64,000 bases of DNA from JANSYL01 sp965229695 (GCA_965229695.1 OZ245921.1:1922001-1986000); one strand, 5' to 3'; shown: positions 34,484 to 44,212, counted from the stretch's first letter. Translations and numbers: made by a program. Notes: a model not told the origin generated them from the letters alone.

Positions 34484-36670
34484 ATGAGTTCTTCCCGGGG
34501 CGGTGGGCGTCCGAAAAACGGCGGCAATCGCCGGATTGTGGCCGAGCGGCGACGCCCAGCAGCGACGCAAAAGCGGTCGAGCGGTGGTGGCAACAAGACC
34601 CGCAAAAAAGCGCCGCGCCGCAAGCCCGTGCGGCGCACCCAGCGCCGGGGCCCCTTGGGCTGGATTGCAGCGGCGTTTCGTTGGGTAATGCGGGTGATCT
34701 GGCGTCTGGTCTTGGGCGGCACCGCGGCGGTGATGCTGATCCTGGCTGCATCGACCGCCTATTACTATTCGCTCTTGCCCGATGTTGAAGCTGTGGCCGA
34801 CGCCCGCGCGCGTGGCTCTGTCACGATGCTAGACCGGAACGGAGAGGTTTTCGCCTGGCGTGGGGAGCAGTTTGGCGGCGTCATCACGCCCGCCACCGCC
34901 AGCCCGCATCTGACCAACGCCGTGATCGCCACCGAAGACCGCCGGTTCCGCTGGCACCCCGGCATCGATCCGCGTGGCATCGCCTCGGCCATTCGCATCA
35001 ACCTGCGCGAAGGGCGCGGGCCGCTGGAAGGGCATGGCGGCTCCACCATCACCCAGCAGGTCGCAAAGCTGATGTGCCTGGGTGTGCCCTATGACCCCGA
35101 GGCTTGGGAAAGTGAAGCCGCGTATGAGGCCGACTGCCGCCGCACGACGCTGTGGCGGAAGATCCAAGAGATGCCGTTCTCCTTCGCGATGGAGCTGCGC
35201 TACACCAAAGACGAAATCCTGACGATATACTTCAACCGCGCCTATCTGGGTGCCGGTGCGCGCGGGTTTGAAGGTGCCTCGCAACGCTATTTCGGGATAT
35301 CGGCGGCCAATCTGAATGCCTCCCAAGCGGCGATGCTGGCGGGTTTGCTGACGGCCCCGTCCTTCTACGCGCCGACGCGCAACCTGGAACGTGCGCAAGG
35401 CCGGGCCGAGGTTGTGTTGGGCTTGATGGAACGCGACGGCTATCTGACCGAGGCCGAAGCGGCTCAAGCCCAAGCCAGCCCCGCAACTCTGTCAGAGGCG
35501 GCGGAACAGAACACCGGCGGGGCCTTTGCCGATTGGATCATGGCCACCGGCCCCGATTTCCTGACGCGCGACACCACCGAAGACGTGATCATCCGCACCA
35601 CCTTTGATGCCGAGATGCAGGCCGCTGCCGAGGCGGCGCTGGCGGATGTGTTCGAAAACCAGGTCCGCGAAGGCTCTGAAGCGCAGGCCGCGATCATCGT
35701 GATGAGCGCTGATGGCGCTGTGCGTGCGATGGTGGGCGGGCGCGATACCCAAGGCGCGGGCCTGTTCAACCGCGCCACCCAGGCGATGCGTCAAACCGGG
35801 TCGGCCTTTAAGCCTTTTGTCTATGCAACCGCGCTCGATCTGGGCTGGCGGTTTGATGACATGATCCTGGATGCGGAACTGACCATCAACGTCCCCGGCT
35901 CGGGCCTTTATTCGCCAACCAATTACACCAATGAGTTTTATGGGGAGGTCACCCTGACCGACGCCTTGCGCGCCTCGCTCAACACCCCGGCGGTCAGGTT
36001 GTCGGAGGAGGTCGGTCGCGACCTGGTGCGCACCGTTGCCAGCGAATTTGGCATCGAAAGCGATTTGGCCGCTGGCCCCGCGCTGGCCTTGGGTGCGTCG
36101 GAATCGACGCTGATCGAAATGAGCGGCGCTTATGCGGGCATCTTGAACGGTGGTTCGGCGGTCATTCCCTACGGGGTGCAGGAATTGCGCCTTCAGGGCG
36201 ATAGCGCACCCTTGTTCGAACAGACCAGCGGCATCCAAGAACGCGTGATCTCGGAATTCGCGGCGCAGCAACTGACCTATATGATGGCCGAGGTGGTGGC
36301 CGATGGCACTGGCCGCCGGGCACAGCTGCCCGACCGGCCGGTCGCCGGCAAAACCGGCACAACACAGGCTGCGCGCGACGCCTGGTTCCTGGGCTTCACC
36401 GCGGACTACGTGGCCGGTGTTTGGATGGGGTATGACGACAACACGCCGCTGTCCGGCGTGACCGGCGGCGGCCTGCCCGCCGAGATTTGGCGCCAGACAA
36501 TGGAAGGCATTCACACCGATATTCCGCCACGCCCCTTGCCGATGATCGATCCCATCGCCGAAGCGCGCCCCGAACCCGTGCTGGTCGAAGAAGAGCGTCG
36601 CCGCCCCGATCTGGCCGAGCAGATTTTGATGGAGGTCTTGGGCGGGCTTTTGGGCCGCGACCGTCCGTGA
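34484..36670 (+). CDS. Class A penicillin-binding protein (transglycosylase/transpeptidase)
   Basis: This 728-residue protein polymerises and cross-links peptidoglycan. A very basic cytoplasmic tail (residues 1-60) precedes one membrane segment (about 75-95). The glycosyltransferase domain shows ATEDRRFRWHPGID with the catalytic Glu, and GGSTITQQ. The transpeptidase domain has the SxxK box in RQTGSAFKPFVYA, SLN in ALRASLNTPAV and KTG in VAGKTGTTQAARDAWF. It belongs to the PBP1A/PbpC-like group common in alphaproteobacteria. It is divergent from glnK and converges closely with mlaC, nine bases away. Confidence 0.94.
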   Translation: MSSSRGGGRPKNGGNRRIVAERRRPAATQKRSSGGGNKTRKKAPRRKPVRRTQRRGPLGWIAAAFRWVMRVIWRLVLGGTAAVMLILAASTAYYYSLLPDVEAVADARARGSVTMLDRNGEVFAWRGEQFGGVITPATASPHLTNAVIATEDRRFRWHPGIDPRGIASAIRINLREGRGPLEGHGGSTITQQVAKLMCLGVPYDPEAWESEAAYEADCRRTTLWRKIQEMPFSFAMELRYTKDEILTIYFNRAYLGAGARGFEGASQRYFGISAANLNASQAAMLAGLLTAPSFYAPTRNLERAQGRAEVVLGLMERDGYLTEAEAAQAQASPATLSEAAEQNTGGAFADWIMATGPDFLTRDTTEDVIIRTTFDAEMQAAAEAALADVFENQVREGSEAQAAIIVMSADGAVRAMVGGRDTQGAGLFNRATQAMRQTGSAFKPFVYATALDLGWRFDDMILDAELTINVPGSGLYSPTNYTNEFYGEVTLTDALRASLNTPAVRLSEEVGRDLVRTVASEFGIESDLAAGPALALGASESTLIEMSGAYAGILNGGSAVIPYGVQELRLQGDSAPLFEQTSGIQERVISEFAAQQLTYMMAEVVADGTGRRAQLPDRPVAGKTGTTQAARDAWFLGFTADYVAGVWMGYDDNTPLSGVTGGGLPAEIWRQTMEGIHTDIPPRPLPMIDPIAEARPEPVLVEEERRRPDLAEQILMEVLGGLLGRDRP

Positions 36671-36679
36671 AAGCTGGGT

Positions 36680-37291
36680 TTAGCCCAGGTTACGCAGGTC
36701 GCTGATCATTGCGTCGATATTGCCGCCATTGCGATCCAAGAGCGCGCCAATCTCGCTGCGCTCGGAAATCACCAGCGAGATGCCTTCGATAAGCATGTCG
36801 ATGAACTTTGGCGACCCGCTGCGATCCCAGACCCGGAATCGCACTTCGAACGGCGAGGAACCGGAAAGGGTCACTTGCGACACCACTTCGACAAAGCGGT
36901 TGCCGTTCTGCGCACCGGTGACCGAAACCGTGCCACCGATGAACTCTCGGAACCGACGCCCGTATTTGCGTGCCATATACCCCTGGAACGCCCCGCTAAA
37001 GGATCGCAGCTGCGCCGCGCTGGCCGAACGAGCCGGCGGGCCAAGCACCGATTGTGAGATGGTGGGCATATCCGCATAGCGGCCCATGACCTGTTCAAAC
37101 TCGCGGATCATGGCGGCTTCGGAGCGGCCCGAATTGATGATGCGCGTGATCTCAGCCGCCACCTGCTGCACCAACCCTGTCGCCGCATTGGTATCAATGG
37201 CCGCAGCAGGCCTGGCCACAAAGGGCAGAACCAGGGCGCTGGCGGTGGCGGTCATCAGGCTGCGGCGGGTGAGTAAGAAACTATTGGGCAT
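36680..37291 (-). CDS. mlaC: MlaC-family periplasmic phospholipid-binding protein
   Basis: The product of 203 residues is an MlaC/Ttg2D-type protein that shuttles phospholipids between the outer-membrane MlaA complex and the inner-membrane MlaFEDB transporter. It has a signal peptide with a twin-arginine-like start (TRRSLM) and a hydrophobic core TATASALVLPF. The mature domain shows RYADMPTISQSVLG, the YMARKYGRRFREF helix and the C-terminal FIDMLIEGISLVISERSEIGALLD (core IEGISLV.SERSE). It overlaps mlaA by eleven bases. No mlaFEDB genes are in view. Confidence 0.9.
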   Translation of the reverse strand: MPNSFLLTRRSLMTATASALVLPFVARPAAAIDTNAATGLVQQVAAEITRIINSGRSEAAMIREFEQVMGRYADMPTISQSVLGPPARSASAAQLRSFSGAFQGYMARKYGRRFREFIGGTVSVTGAQNGNRFVEVVSQVTLSGSSPFEVRFRVWDRSGSPKFIDMLIEGISLVISERSEIGALLDRNGGNIDAMISDLRNLG

Positions 37292-38102
37292 AGGGGTCAA
37301 TATAAGGGTCGGAATAGGGATCAGTATAGATGTCGCCAGACTGTGATGCATCACCGCCAAGCTCTGGGTCAAATCCCAGTTCGAGATTGCTTGATCCGCC
37401 CAGCTCAAACCGCCGGGTCTGCAAATAGATCGACCGAAGCTGGGTGTAGCTATCGGCGCTTTCGTAAAGAATGCTGTCGATCGTATCGTCCAACGTATAG
37501 CGATCGTTGAACCGGGCCAGAACCTCGGCCCCGGTCACATAACGGCTTTCGGGCGTGTCCAAAAAGACCCGAACAGGGTTCATTGCCATATCGACAAACA
37601 ATCCAACCGCATCGCGCGAGGTTGAGGGTCCAAAGACCGGTAATTCGGTATAAGCGCCCTCTGGCACACCATAGATATGCAGCGTTTCGCCGAAATCGGT
37701 CTCGGCGGCGGGCACACCCATGGCGGTCGCGGGGTCAAACAGGCCGCCAATGCCAATGGTGCTGTTGATCGCAAAGCGCGCGGTGTTTTGCATCGCTTGC
37801 CCCAGCCGGAACTGAAGCAGGTTGTTGAGCACATAGCTGGGCTGGTTCAAATTGGTGGCAAAGTTTGACACCCCGGTCCGCACAGGCGCGGGGATCACCG
37901 TGCCATAGGCGTTCGAGGCCGGGCCAACCAAGACCCGATCCAGCCCGCGGTTGAATTCGTGATTGGCGCGATTCCGGGTTTCATCCCGGTCTACGATGCT
38001 ATCGCCAGGCGGGATTGCCGCCGGGCCGCAAGCCGACAGCAGAACAGCTAAAACCCCCGCCAAAAGGGCGGCACGGTTTGGAATGGGCAAGGCGGCAGGC
38101 AC
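37281..38102 (-). CDS. mlaA: MlaA (VacJ) outer-membrane lipoprotein
   Basis: This 273-residue lipoprotein removes mislocalised phospholipids from the outer leaflet of the outer membrane and hands them to MlaC. The start is GTG with GGGGAAG upstream. The signal peptide ends in lipobox LSAC. Typical MlaA segments are DPxExxNR-like DRDETRNRANHEFNRGLD, the long helical FATNLNQPSYVLNNLLQ and GIGGLFDPATAMG. The C-terminus carries an unusual Tyr/Asp/Pro repeat (DPYSDPYIDPYAQ). It is followed by mlaC with an overlap. Confidence 0.93.
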   Translation of the reverse strand: MPAALPIPNRAALLAGVLAVLLSACGPAAIPPGDSIVDRDETRNRANHEFNRGLDRVLVGPASNAYGTVIPAPVRTGVSNFATNLNQPSYVLNNLLQFRLGQAMQNTARFAINSTIGIGGLFDPATAMGVPAAETDFGETLHIYGVPEGAYTELPVFGPSTSRDAVGLFVDMAMNPVRVFLDTPESRYVTGAEVLARFNDRYTLDDTIDSILYESADSYTQLRSIYLQTRRFELGGSSNLELGFDPELGGDASQSGDIYTDPYSDPYIDPYAQ

Positions 38103-38278
38103 GATGGCTTCCCCGAAACGTCAAAAAATGTCCGCAACACATAGGGGCGGTAAACCCAATTGAAAGAGATTGCTGAGCTTCTAAACGCGGACCTTCGCCT
38201 TGGTTAGACGGTGGAGGCGGGATCAAAGTCAAGGCTTCGCCCGGCGGTCTTGGCTTTTGCGCGGGAGTGTGTGCCGTC

Positions 38279-40009
38279 ATGGCAAATCATCGAATGCGAA
38301 AGCCAAAGGATGATTTGCGCGCATTCTTACGCCGAAATGCCTGGCTTTTATGGGCTATTGCGCTCTTCAGCGCAGCGGTGAATGCGCTGATGCTGACCGG
38401 GCCGCTTTATATGTTGCAGGTCTATGACCGCGTTTTGGGCAGCGGCTCGGAAGAAACGCTGCTGGCTTTGTCGGCATTGGTCGCGTTTTTGTTCTTAATC
38501 ATGGGCGTTTTGGAATTCGCTCGCGGGCGCATCGCTGCCCGATTTGGCGCCCGTTTGCAGGTCAGCCTTGATTCGCGGGTTTTCAGTGCGGCTTTGATGC
38601 AAGCCAAACGCACCGGCCATACCCAATCGGGCTTGCGGGATCTGGCAGCGGTTCAACGCTTGGCAGCCTCACCCGTGATGATGGCGCTGTTCGATCTGCC
38701 ATGGACACCCCTGTTTCTGGCCGCGATTTTTGTGTTTCACCCCTGGCTCGGCTGGTTGGCGGTTGCCGGTGGTTTGGGCCTGATCGCGGTTGCGGCGATC
38801 AATCAAAGCGTTAGCCATACCGCGATCACCAATGCGGGTTGGGCCAGCCATGATGCCGATCGCATGGCCGAAGATATGCAGGCCGAGGCTGAATTGATCC
38901 GCAGCTTGGGTATGCAACGCGCGGCCTTTGTGCGCTGGGGCCGCAAACGCACCCATGCGCTGGCCGAAGGGATGCGAGGGGCCGACCGCGTGGGTGCTTT
39001 CATGGCCGTTAGCCGCACATTCCGACTGTTTCTGCAATCGGCGATCCTGGGTCTGGGGGCCTATTTGGTGTTGCAGGCCGAGCTAACCGCCGGCGCGATG
39101 ATTGCCGGTTCAATCCTGCTGGGTCGTGCTTTGGCCCCGATCGAACAGGCGATTGGCCAATGGGCGCTGATCGCTGAAGCCGGGCAAAGCTGGCGACGGT
39201 TGCGCCGCCTGCTGACCCGCGAACAGACCGACCCTGAGCGTATGCAATTGCCCAAACCCCAAGCCCGGTTGGAGGTGTCGCAGCTTACCATCATACCGCC
39301 TGGATCACGCATCGCAGCCCTGCGCGGCGTCAGCTTTCGCGTCGATCCTGGTCAGGCCGTGGGTGTGATCGGCCCGTCGGGATCGGGCAAATCCACCTTG
39401 GCGCGCGCGATCACGGCGGTTTGGGCGCCGGGGGCGGGGCAAATCAAGCTCGACGGGGCCACACTGGATCAATATGCGCCCGAGGCGTTGGGCGGCTATA
39501 TCGGCTATCTGCCGCAATCGGTCAGCCTGTTTGATGGCACCATCGCCGAAAACATCGCGCGCTTGTCGGAAACGCCCGATGGCGACCGTGTGACCGATGC
39601 CGCCAAACGCGCCGCGGCCCATGAGATGATCTTGAACCTGCCCGATGGCTACGAAACCCAGGTATCCGGCGTTGGGGCCACCTTGTCGGGCGGTCAGATC
39701 CAGCGCATCGGGTTGGCGCGCGCGCTTTATCCCGATCCGGTTTTGCTGGTTCTCGATGAACCGAACTCTGCCCTGGATAACGAGGGTAGCTTGGCGTTGA
39801 ACCAAGCGATCCATGACATCAAAGCCGATGGCCGCGCGGTTTTGATCATGGCGCATCGGCCAAGCGCCATCAAAGAATGTGACAAGCTTCTGGTGCTATC
39901 CAGCGGTCAACCGACAATGTTTGGGCCAACGCGCGATGTGTTGCGGAAATCGCTATCGAACTATGCCGATATCCGCAAAACCACGCGCGTGCCGGTGGGG
40001 GTGTCATGA
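38279..40009 (+). CDS. Type I secretion ABC transporter (permease/ATPase, PrtD-like)
   Basis: This 576-residue inner-membrane exporter has about six membrane segments (first 310 residues, starting LWAIALFSAAVNALMLTGPLYMLQVYDRVLGS-like region near 25-56) and a C-terminal ATPase with Walker A GPSGSGKST, signature LSGGQIQR and Walker B VLLVLDEPN. The conserved GPLYMLQVYDRVL segment marks PrtD/HlyB type I exporters. It lacks the N-terminal C39-like domain, as in PrtD. An ATG with GGGAG upstream decides the start; a GTG 12 bases earlier is an alternative. It overlaps the adaptor gene by four bases. No TolC or RTX cargo gene is adjacent. Confidence 0.93.
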   Translation: MANHRMRKPKDDLRAFLRRNAWLLWAIALFSAAVNALMLTGPLYMLQVYDRVLGSGSEETLLALSALVAFLFLIMGVLEFARGRIAARFGARLQVSLDSRVFSAALMQAKRTGHTQSGLRDLAAVQRLAASPVMMALFDLPWTPLFLAAIFVFHPWLGWLAVAGGLGLIAVAAINQSVSHTAITNAGWASHDADRMAEDMQAEAELIRSLGMQRAAFVRWGRKRTHALAEGMRGADRVGAFMAVSRTFRLFLQSAILGLGAYLVLQAELTAGAMIAGSILLGRALAPIEQAIGQWALIAEAGQSWRRLRRLLTREQTDPERMQLPKPQARLEVSQLTIIPPGSRIAALRGVSFRVDPGQAVGVIGPSGSGKSTLARAITAVWAPGAGQIKLDGATLDQYAPEALGGYIGYLPQSVSLFDGTIAENIARLSETPDGDRVTDAAKRAAAHEMILNLPDGYETQVSGVGATLSGGQIQRIGLARALYPDPVLLVLDEPNSALDNEGSLALNQAIHDIKADGRAVLIMAHRPSAIKECDKLLVLSSGQPTMFGPTRDVLRKSLSNYADIRKTTRVPVGVS

Positions 40010-41322
40010 CCCCTCGGCCCAACGATCCAACCGCGTTGTGGCCGGTGCGCATGCCAATGGCGCTGGGCTTTGCGGCGCTTTTCGTTTTGATCGGTGGGTT
40101 TGGCGGCTGGGCGGGTCTGACCACCCTGGCCGGGGCGGTTGTGGCCCATGGCCAGATCGAGGTTGATCGCAACCGCCAGGCCATTCAGCACCCCGATGGT
40201 GGTGTGGTTGCCGATGTCCTGGTGGGTGAAGGGGATCGCGTCGCCTTGGGCCAGGTCTTGATGCGCCTGGACTCCGCTGACCTGGTGGCAGAACAGGCCG
40301 TGGCCCAGGCGCAGCTTTTTGAACTCGGCGTCCGCCGCGCCCGACTGGAGGCCGAGCGGGACCGTGCGCACACCTTGCGCTTTTTGCCCGAACTGCGCCG
40401 CGCGGCGGCCGAAACTCCGCCATGGGCTGAACTGATGCAGGGTCAGCGCGATCTGTTTTGGGCGCGCAACATGGTCCAGGCGCGCGAAACCGACCAGCTC
40501 AACAACCGCATCACCCAGATCGGGGCCCAAATCGCCGCCCTGTCTGCGCAGGAGATGGCGCTAAACGAACAACTCACCTTGGTTGAGGCCGACCTGCAGC
40601 GGCAACGCGATATGCTGGCGCGCGGGTTGGCCGAAAATGGGCCGATCCTGCGGTTGCAACGCGACGCGGCCCAAATGCGCGGCAGCCTTGGCGCGATCGA
40701 GGCGCAGAAATACGAAGCCGCCGAACGCGTGGTCGAAGCTGAGTTGCAGATAATCCAACTGGGCAATGCCCGCGTCGAAGCCGCAATATCCGAGCTGCGC
40801 GACCTGCGTGTGGAGGAGGAGGCGCTACGCGCCCATGTCGCGGAGCTTGCGCGGCGCATTGATCGGTTGGAACTGCGCGCACCGGTGGCGGGCACCTTGC
40901 ACGGGTTGGCCCTGTTCGGCCCGCAATCGGTGCTGCGTGCCGCCGACCCCGTGGCCTATCTGGTGCCCGACGGGCGGCCCCTGATCATCACCGCGCGCGT
41001 GCCTGCCATCCATGTGGATCAGATCTTTCTTGGCCAGCCCGTTATCCTGCGCTTTCCCGCCTTCGACCTGCGGCACATCCCTAATTTGATGGGGCAGCTT
41101 ACCCAGATCTCCGCCGATGTGTTTGTTGAGGAGGGCACGGGCGCACGGTTTTACCGTGCCGAGATCGTGATTGATGAGGATGAGATTGCGCGGCTCGAAC
41201 ATCGCCGCCTGGTGCCGGGCATGCCGGTGGAGGCCTTCATCCGCACCGAAGATCGCAGCCCCTTCAGCTATCTGGTCGCCCCGTTGGCCGCCTATTTCAA
41301 CCGGGCCTTCCGCGAAAACTAA
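40006..41322 (+). CDS. HlyD-family type I secretion adaptor
   Basis: The 438-residue membrane-fusion protein bridges the ABC exporter and an outer-membrane TolC-type channel. It has one N-terminal membrane segment (about residues 18-42), a biotinyl-lipoyl-like part with IQHPDGGVVADVLVGEGDRV (the half motif GGVV..VLV.EGD), a long coiled coil (about 90-275) and a second half motif LRAPVAGTLHGL. The C-terminal beta-barrel region ends EAFIRTEDRSPFSYLVAPL, typical of the family. It begins within the stop of the exporter gene. Confidence 0.93.
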   Translation: MTPRPNDPTALWPVRMPMALGFAALFVLIGGFGGWAGLTTLAGAVVAHGQIEVDRNRQAIQHPDGGVVADVLVGEGDRVALGQVLMRLDSADLVAEQAVAQAQLFELGVRRARLEAERDRAHTLRFLPELRRAAAETPPWAELMQGQRDLFWARNMVQARETDQLNNRITQIGAQIAALSAQEMALNEQLTLVEADLQRQRDMLARGLAENGPILRLQRDAAQMRGSLGAIEAQKYEAAERVVEAELQIIQLGNARVEAAISELRDLRVEEEALRAHVAELARRIDRLELRAPVAGTLHGLALFGPQSVLRAADPVAYLVPDGRPLIITARVPAIHVDQIFLGQPVILRFPAFDLRHIPNLMGQLTQISADVFVEEGTGARFYRAEIVIDEDEIARLEHRRLVPGMPVEAFIRTEDRSPFSYLVAPLAAYFNRAFREN

Positions 41323-41405
41323 TCCCGACCGCTTGCCGCCCCTTTCCCTTTGCCAGAGGCATCGCTAGCGTGCCGCAAAACGCAAATCAGGAAGAGGATT
41401 CACTC

Positions 41406-41873
41406 ATGGCGTCAGGTTTCGAAGCCCGTCTGGCAGAGCTTGGGGTGACGCTAAGCGCCCCACCCGCGCCAGCAGCGAATTACGTGCCCTATGTGACCGT
41501 CGGTAACACGGTTTATGTCTCGGGCCAGATCCCGATGACTGCCGATGGCATGATTGTAGGCGTCGTTGGCGACACCATGAGTGTCGAAGAAGGGGCCGCC
41601 GCCGCCAAAACCTGCGCCATCAACCTGCTGGCACAGGTGAAAGTGGCCTGTGGCGGAGATCTGGAAAAGCTTGTGCGCGTGGTCAAGCTGACCGGGTTCG
41701 TGAACTCCACCCCCGATTTTGGCGACCAGCCCAAGGTGATCAACGGCGCGTCGGACTTTTTGGTTGAAGCCTTGGGGGATGCGGGACGTCACAGCCGCTC
41801 CGCCGTCAGCGCCGGGGCGTTGCCCTTTGGCGTCGCGGTCGAGATCGAAGGCATTTTCGAGATTGCGCCCTAA
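41406..41873 (+). CDS. RidA-family (YjgF/YER057c/UK114) protein
   Basis: The 155-residue product fits RidA-like enamine/imine deaminases, which protect cells from reactive 2-aminoacrylate. Segments are NTVYVSGQIPMTADG, the AAKTCAINLLAQVK helix, and the C-terminal SRSAVSAGALPFGVAVEIEGIFEI, containing the RxxVxxxxLPxxxxVE pattern with the substrate-binding Arg. The protein is longer than RidA itself (about 130), placing it in one of the other YjgF subfamilies whose activity is less certain. The ATG at 41406 has AGGAAGAGG upstream. Confidence 0.88.
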   Translation: MASGFEARLAELGVTLSAPPAPAANYVPYVTVGNTVYVSGQIPMTADGMIVGVVGDTMSVEEGAAAAKTCAINLLAQVKVACGGDLEKLVRVVKLTGFVNSTPDFGDQPKVINGASDFLVEALGDAGRHSRSAVSAGALPFGVAVEIEGIFEIAP

Positions 41874-41876
41874 TCA

Positions 41877-42644
41877 ATGGACCTGCCCGCCGCCTTTCTG
41901 ACCACGCCGATTGCCCATCGCGCCCTGCATGACAAGACGCAGGGCGCGCCGGAAAACAGCCTGGCGGCCATTCGGCGCGCGGTGCAGGCGGGCTATGGGA
42001 TCGAGGTGGACCTTCAGCTCGCCGCTGACGGTGTGGCGATGGTGTTTCACGACTACGATCTGGATCGCCTGACCGGTGCCTCTGGCCTGGTGCGAGACCG
42101 CACCAGCGCTGAATTGGGCACCATCCCGTTGCTTGGATCGGACGAACCGATCCCAACCCTGGCCGAGATGCTGGCTTTGGTCGACGGGCGGGTTCCGCTG
42201 CTCATTGAGCTTAAGGATCAATCGGGCGGGCTTGGCCAAGCTGAGACCGCTCTGGAAGAGGCCGTGGCCCGCGATTTGTCCGGCTATGGCGGCCCGGCGG
42301 CGGTGATGTCCTTCAACCCTTACATGGTCGCGGCCCTGTCCCGCCTGGCCCCGGATATCCCCCGCGGCCTGGTGACCAGCGGGTTCGCGACCGAAAAATG
42401 GCCCGATGTTCCGCCTGAGATTTGCGCTGAACTGCGCGCGATATCGGGCTATGAGATGAGCGGATCGAGTTTCATCAGCCATGATTGGCGCGATTTGGAC
42501 AGCCCCCGCGTGGCCGAGTTGAAAGCCCAGGGCGTGCCGATCCTGTGCTGGACCGTGACCAGCCCCGAGATTGAGGCCCAAGCGCGGCAGGCGGCCGACA
42601 ACATCACTTTCGAAGCCTATATGGCCCCGCGCACACCCAAATGA
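41877..42644 (+). CDS. Glycerophosphodiester phosphodiesterase
   Basis: The 255-residue cytoplasmic enzyme hydrolyses glycerophosphodiesters to glycerol 3-phosphate and an alcohol. The catalytic core is visible: IAHRALHD followed by GAPENSLAAIRRAV (His and Glu-Asn), IEVDLQLAADGVAMVFHDYDLDRLT (Glu, Asp and His residues) and LIELKDQ. No signal peptide is present. It begins three bases after the RidA-like gene and is likely co-transcribed with it. Confidence 0.92.
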   Translation: MDLPAAFLTTPIAHRALHDKTQGAPENSLAAIRRAVQAGYGIEVDLQLAADGVAMVFHDYDLDRLTGASGLVRDRTSAELGTIPLLGSDEPIPTLAEMLALVDGRVPLLIELKDQSGGLGQAETALEEAVARDLSGYGGPAAVMSFNPYMVAALSRLAPDIPRGLVTSGFATEKWPDVPPEICAELRAISGYEMSGSSFISHDWRDLDSPRVAELKAQGVPILCWTVTSPEIEAQARQAADNITFEAYMAPRTPK

Positions 42645-42725
42645 TCGTGGCCTGCGCCCGCGCGATTGACGCGGCGCTGCGCAGACCCATCTAAGACTTA
42701 TTCCGCATGCGCGAAGGGCCATTCC

Positions 42726-43916
42726 GTGGACGGCAGCCCCTTAATTGAGATCGAAGTTCTGACCTCGCTCGACCAGATCGACGCGGCGGATTGGGATGCC
42801 TGCGCCTGCCCTGAAAACGCTGATGGCGGGCGGGCATATGACCCGTTCACAACATATCGGTTTTTGCAGGCGTTGGAGCACTCAGGTTCTGTGGGCACTG
42901 GCAGCGGCTGGCAGCCCCGCCACCTAGTGGCCCGTGCCGAGGGCACGATCATCGCGGTCGCCCCGCTTTACGCCAAGGGCCATAGCCAGGGCGAATACAT
43001 CTTTGATCACAACTGGGCTCATGCCTACGAGCGCACGGGCGGGCGCTATTACCCTAAACTGCAAATGGCCGTACCTTTCACCCCCGCCTCTGGCCGGCGC
43101 TTCTTGGCCCGCCCGGGCTGGGAAGACATTGGGCGCGCAGCTTTGGTGCAGGGGGCGGTGCAGCTAGCCAGTGAAAACGACCTTTCCTCGCTCCACATCA
43201 CCTTTTGCACCGAGGCCGAGGCTCAGGCTGGCGCGAAAATGGGCCTCATGGCGCGGGCCAGCCAGCAGTTTCATTGGCAAAACCATGGGTTCGACGATTT
43301 TGATGGGTTTCTGGCCAGTCTTAGTTCACGCAAGCGCAAGAACATCCGCAAAGAACGCGCTCAGGCGCAGGGGTTTGGCGGGCACATCCTGCAACTGACG
43401 GGCGACCAAATTCTACCAGAGCATTGGGATGCGTTCTGGGTGTTTTACCAAGACACCGGCGCGCGCAAATGGGGCACGCCTTATCTGACCCGCGCGTTTT
43501 TCGACCTGGCCCATGCCAATTTGCGCGACGATATTTTGTTGGTCCTGGCCATGCAGGGGGGCGAGCCCATCGCTGGCGCGCTTAACTTCATCGGGCGCGA
43601 TACGCTTTACGGGCGCTACTGGGGCTGCATCCAGGATCATCCCTGTCTACATTTCGAACTGTGTTACTATCAGGCCATCGACGCCGCCATCACGCGCGGC
43701 ATGACCCGGGTCGAGGCCGGGGCCCAAGGTGAGCACAAGCTGGCGCGCGGCTACATGCCGGTGCAAACCCATTCGCTGCACTGGGTGCGGGATCAGGGCT
43801 TTGCCCAGGCCATCGCCAATTACTTGGAGGCCGAGCGCGACGCGGTTGACGAAGAGATTGAAGTGCTGACCAAATACGGCCCGTTCAAAAAGGCGCATGT
43901 GGAGGAACAGGAATGA
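42726..43916 (+). CDS. FemAB/GNAT-like protein (DUF482 type)
   Basis: This 396-residue protein matches the DUF482/FemAB-like family, of unknown substrate and with a double GNAT fold. It shows YDPFTTYRFLQALEHSGSVG, the FDHNWAHAYERTGGRYYPKLQMAVPFTPA region (core HNWAHAYER...YYPKLQMAVPFTP) and the C-terminal GEHKLARGYMPV-like segment EGAQGEHKLARGYMP, where His, Lys and Arg are invariant. The start is GTG 42726 with GAAGGG seven bases upstream. Upstream ATG in frame lacks homology. Overlaps the pterin dehydratase gene by four bases. Confidence 0.9.
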   Translation: MDGSPLIEIEVLTSLDQIDAADWDACACPENADGGRAYDPFTTYRFLQALEHSGSVGTGSGWQPRHLVARAEGTIIAVAPLYAKGHSQGEYIFDHNWAHAYERTGGRYYPKLQMAVPFTPASGRRFLARPGWEDIGRAALVQGAVQLASENDLSSLHITFCTEAEAQAGAKMGLMARASQQFHWQNHGFDDFDGFLASLSSRKRKNIRKERAQAQGFGGHILQLTGDQILPEHWDAFWVFYQDTGARKWGTPYLTRAFFDLAHANLRDDILLVLAMQGGEPIAGALNFIGRDTLYGRYWGCIQDHPCLHFELCYYQAIDAAITRGMTRVEAGAQGEHKLARGYMPVQTHSLHWVRDQGFAQAIANYLEAERDAVDEEIEVLTKYGPFKKAHVEEQE

Positions 43917-44212
43917 CACCCGAAAAACTGACCGGGGAAAACCGTGAAAAGGCCCTGTCCGCCTTGGCCGAACATGGGTGGGGCACGGTCGAAGGGCGTG
44001 ACGCCATCACCAAAAGCTTTGTCTTTGACGATTTCATCACCGCCTTTGGTTGGATGACCAAGGTCGCGATGGTGGCCGAACATATGAACCACCACCCGGA
44101 ATGGTTCAATGTCTACAAGACGGTTGATGTGACGCTCAGCACCCATGATCTGGGCGGGTTGTCCAACCTTGATATTGCGCTGGCCAGCAAGATGGATCGC
44201 CTGGCCGTTTAA
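43913..44212 (+). CDS. phhB: 4a-hydroxytetrahydrobiopterin dehydratase (PhhB/PCD)
   Basis: The 99-residue protein regenerates dihydrobiopterin from the 4a-carbinolamine formed by aromatic amino acid hydroxylases. It shows the family core FDDFITAFGWMTKVAMVAEHMNHHPEW (residues near 38-64, with the key HMNHHPEW histidines), followed by YKTVDVTLSTHDLGGLS. No phenylalanine hydroxylase gene is in the window, so the partner must lie elsewhere or the protein has another role in molybdopterin-related metabolism. The ATG lies in the preceding stop (ATGA). Confidence 0.95.
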   Translation: MTPEKLTGENREKALSALAEHGWGTVEGRDAITKSFVFDDFITAFGWMTKVAMVAEHMNHHPEWFNVYKTVDVTLSTHDLGGLSNLDIALASKMDRLAV

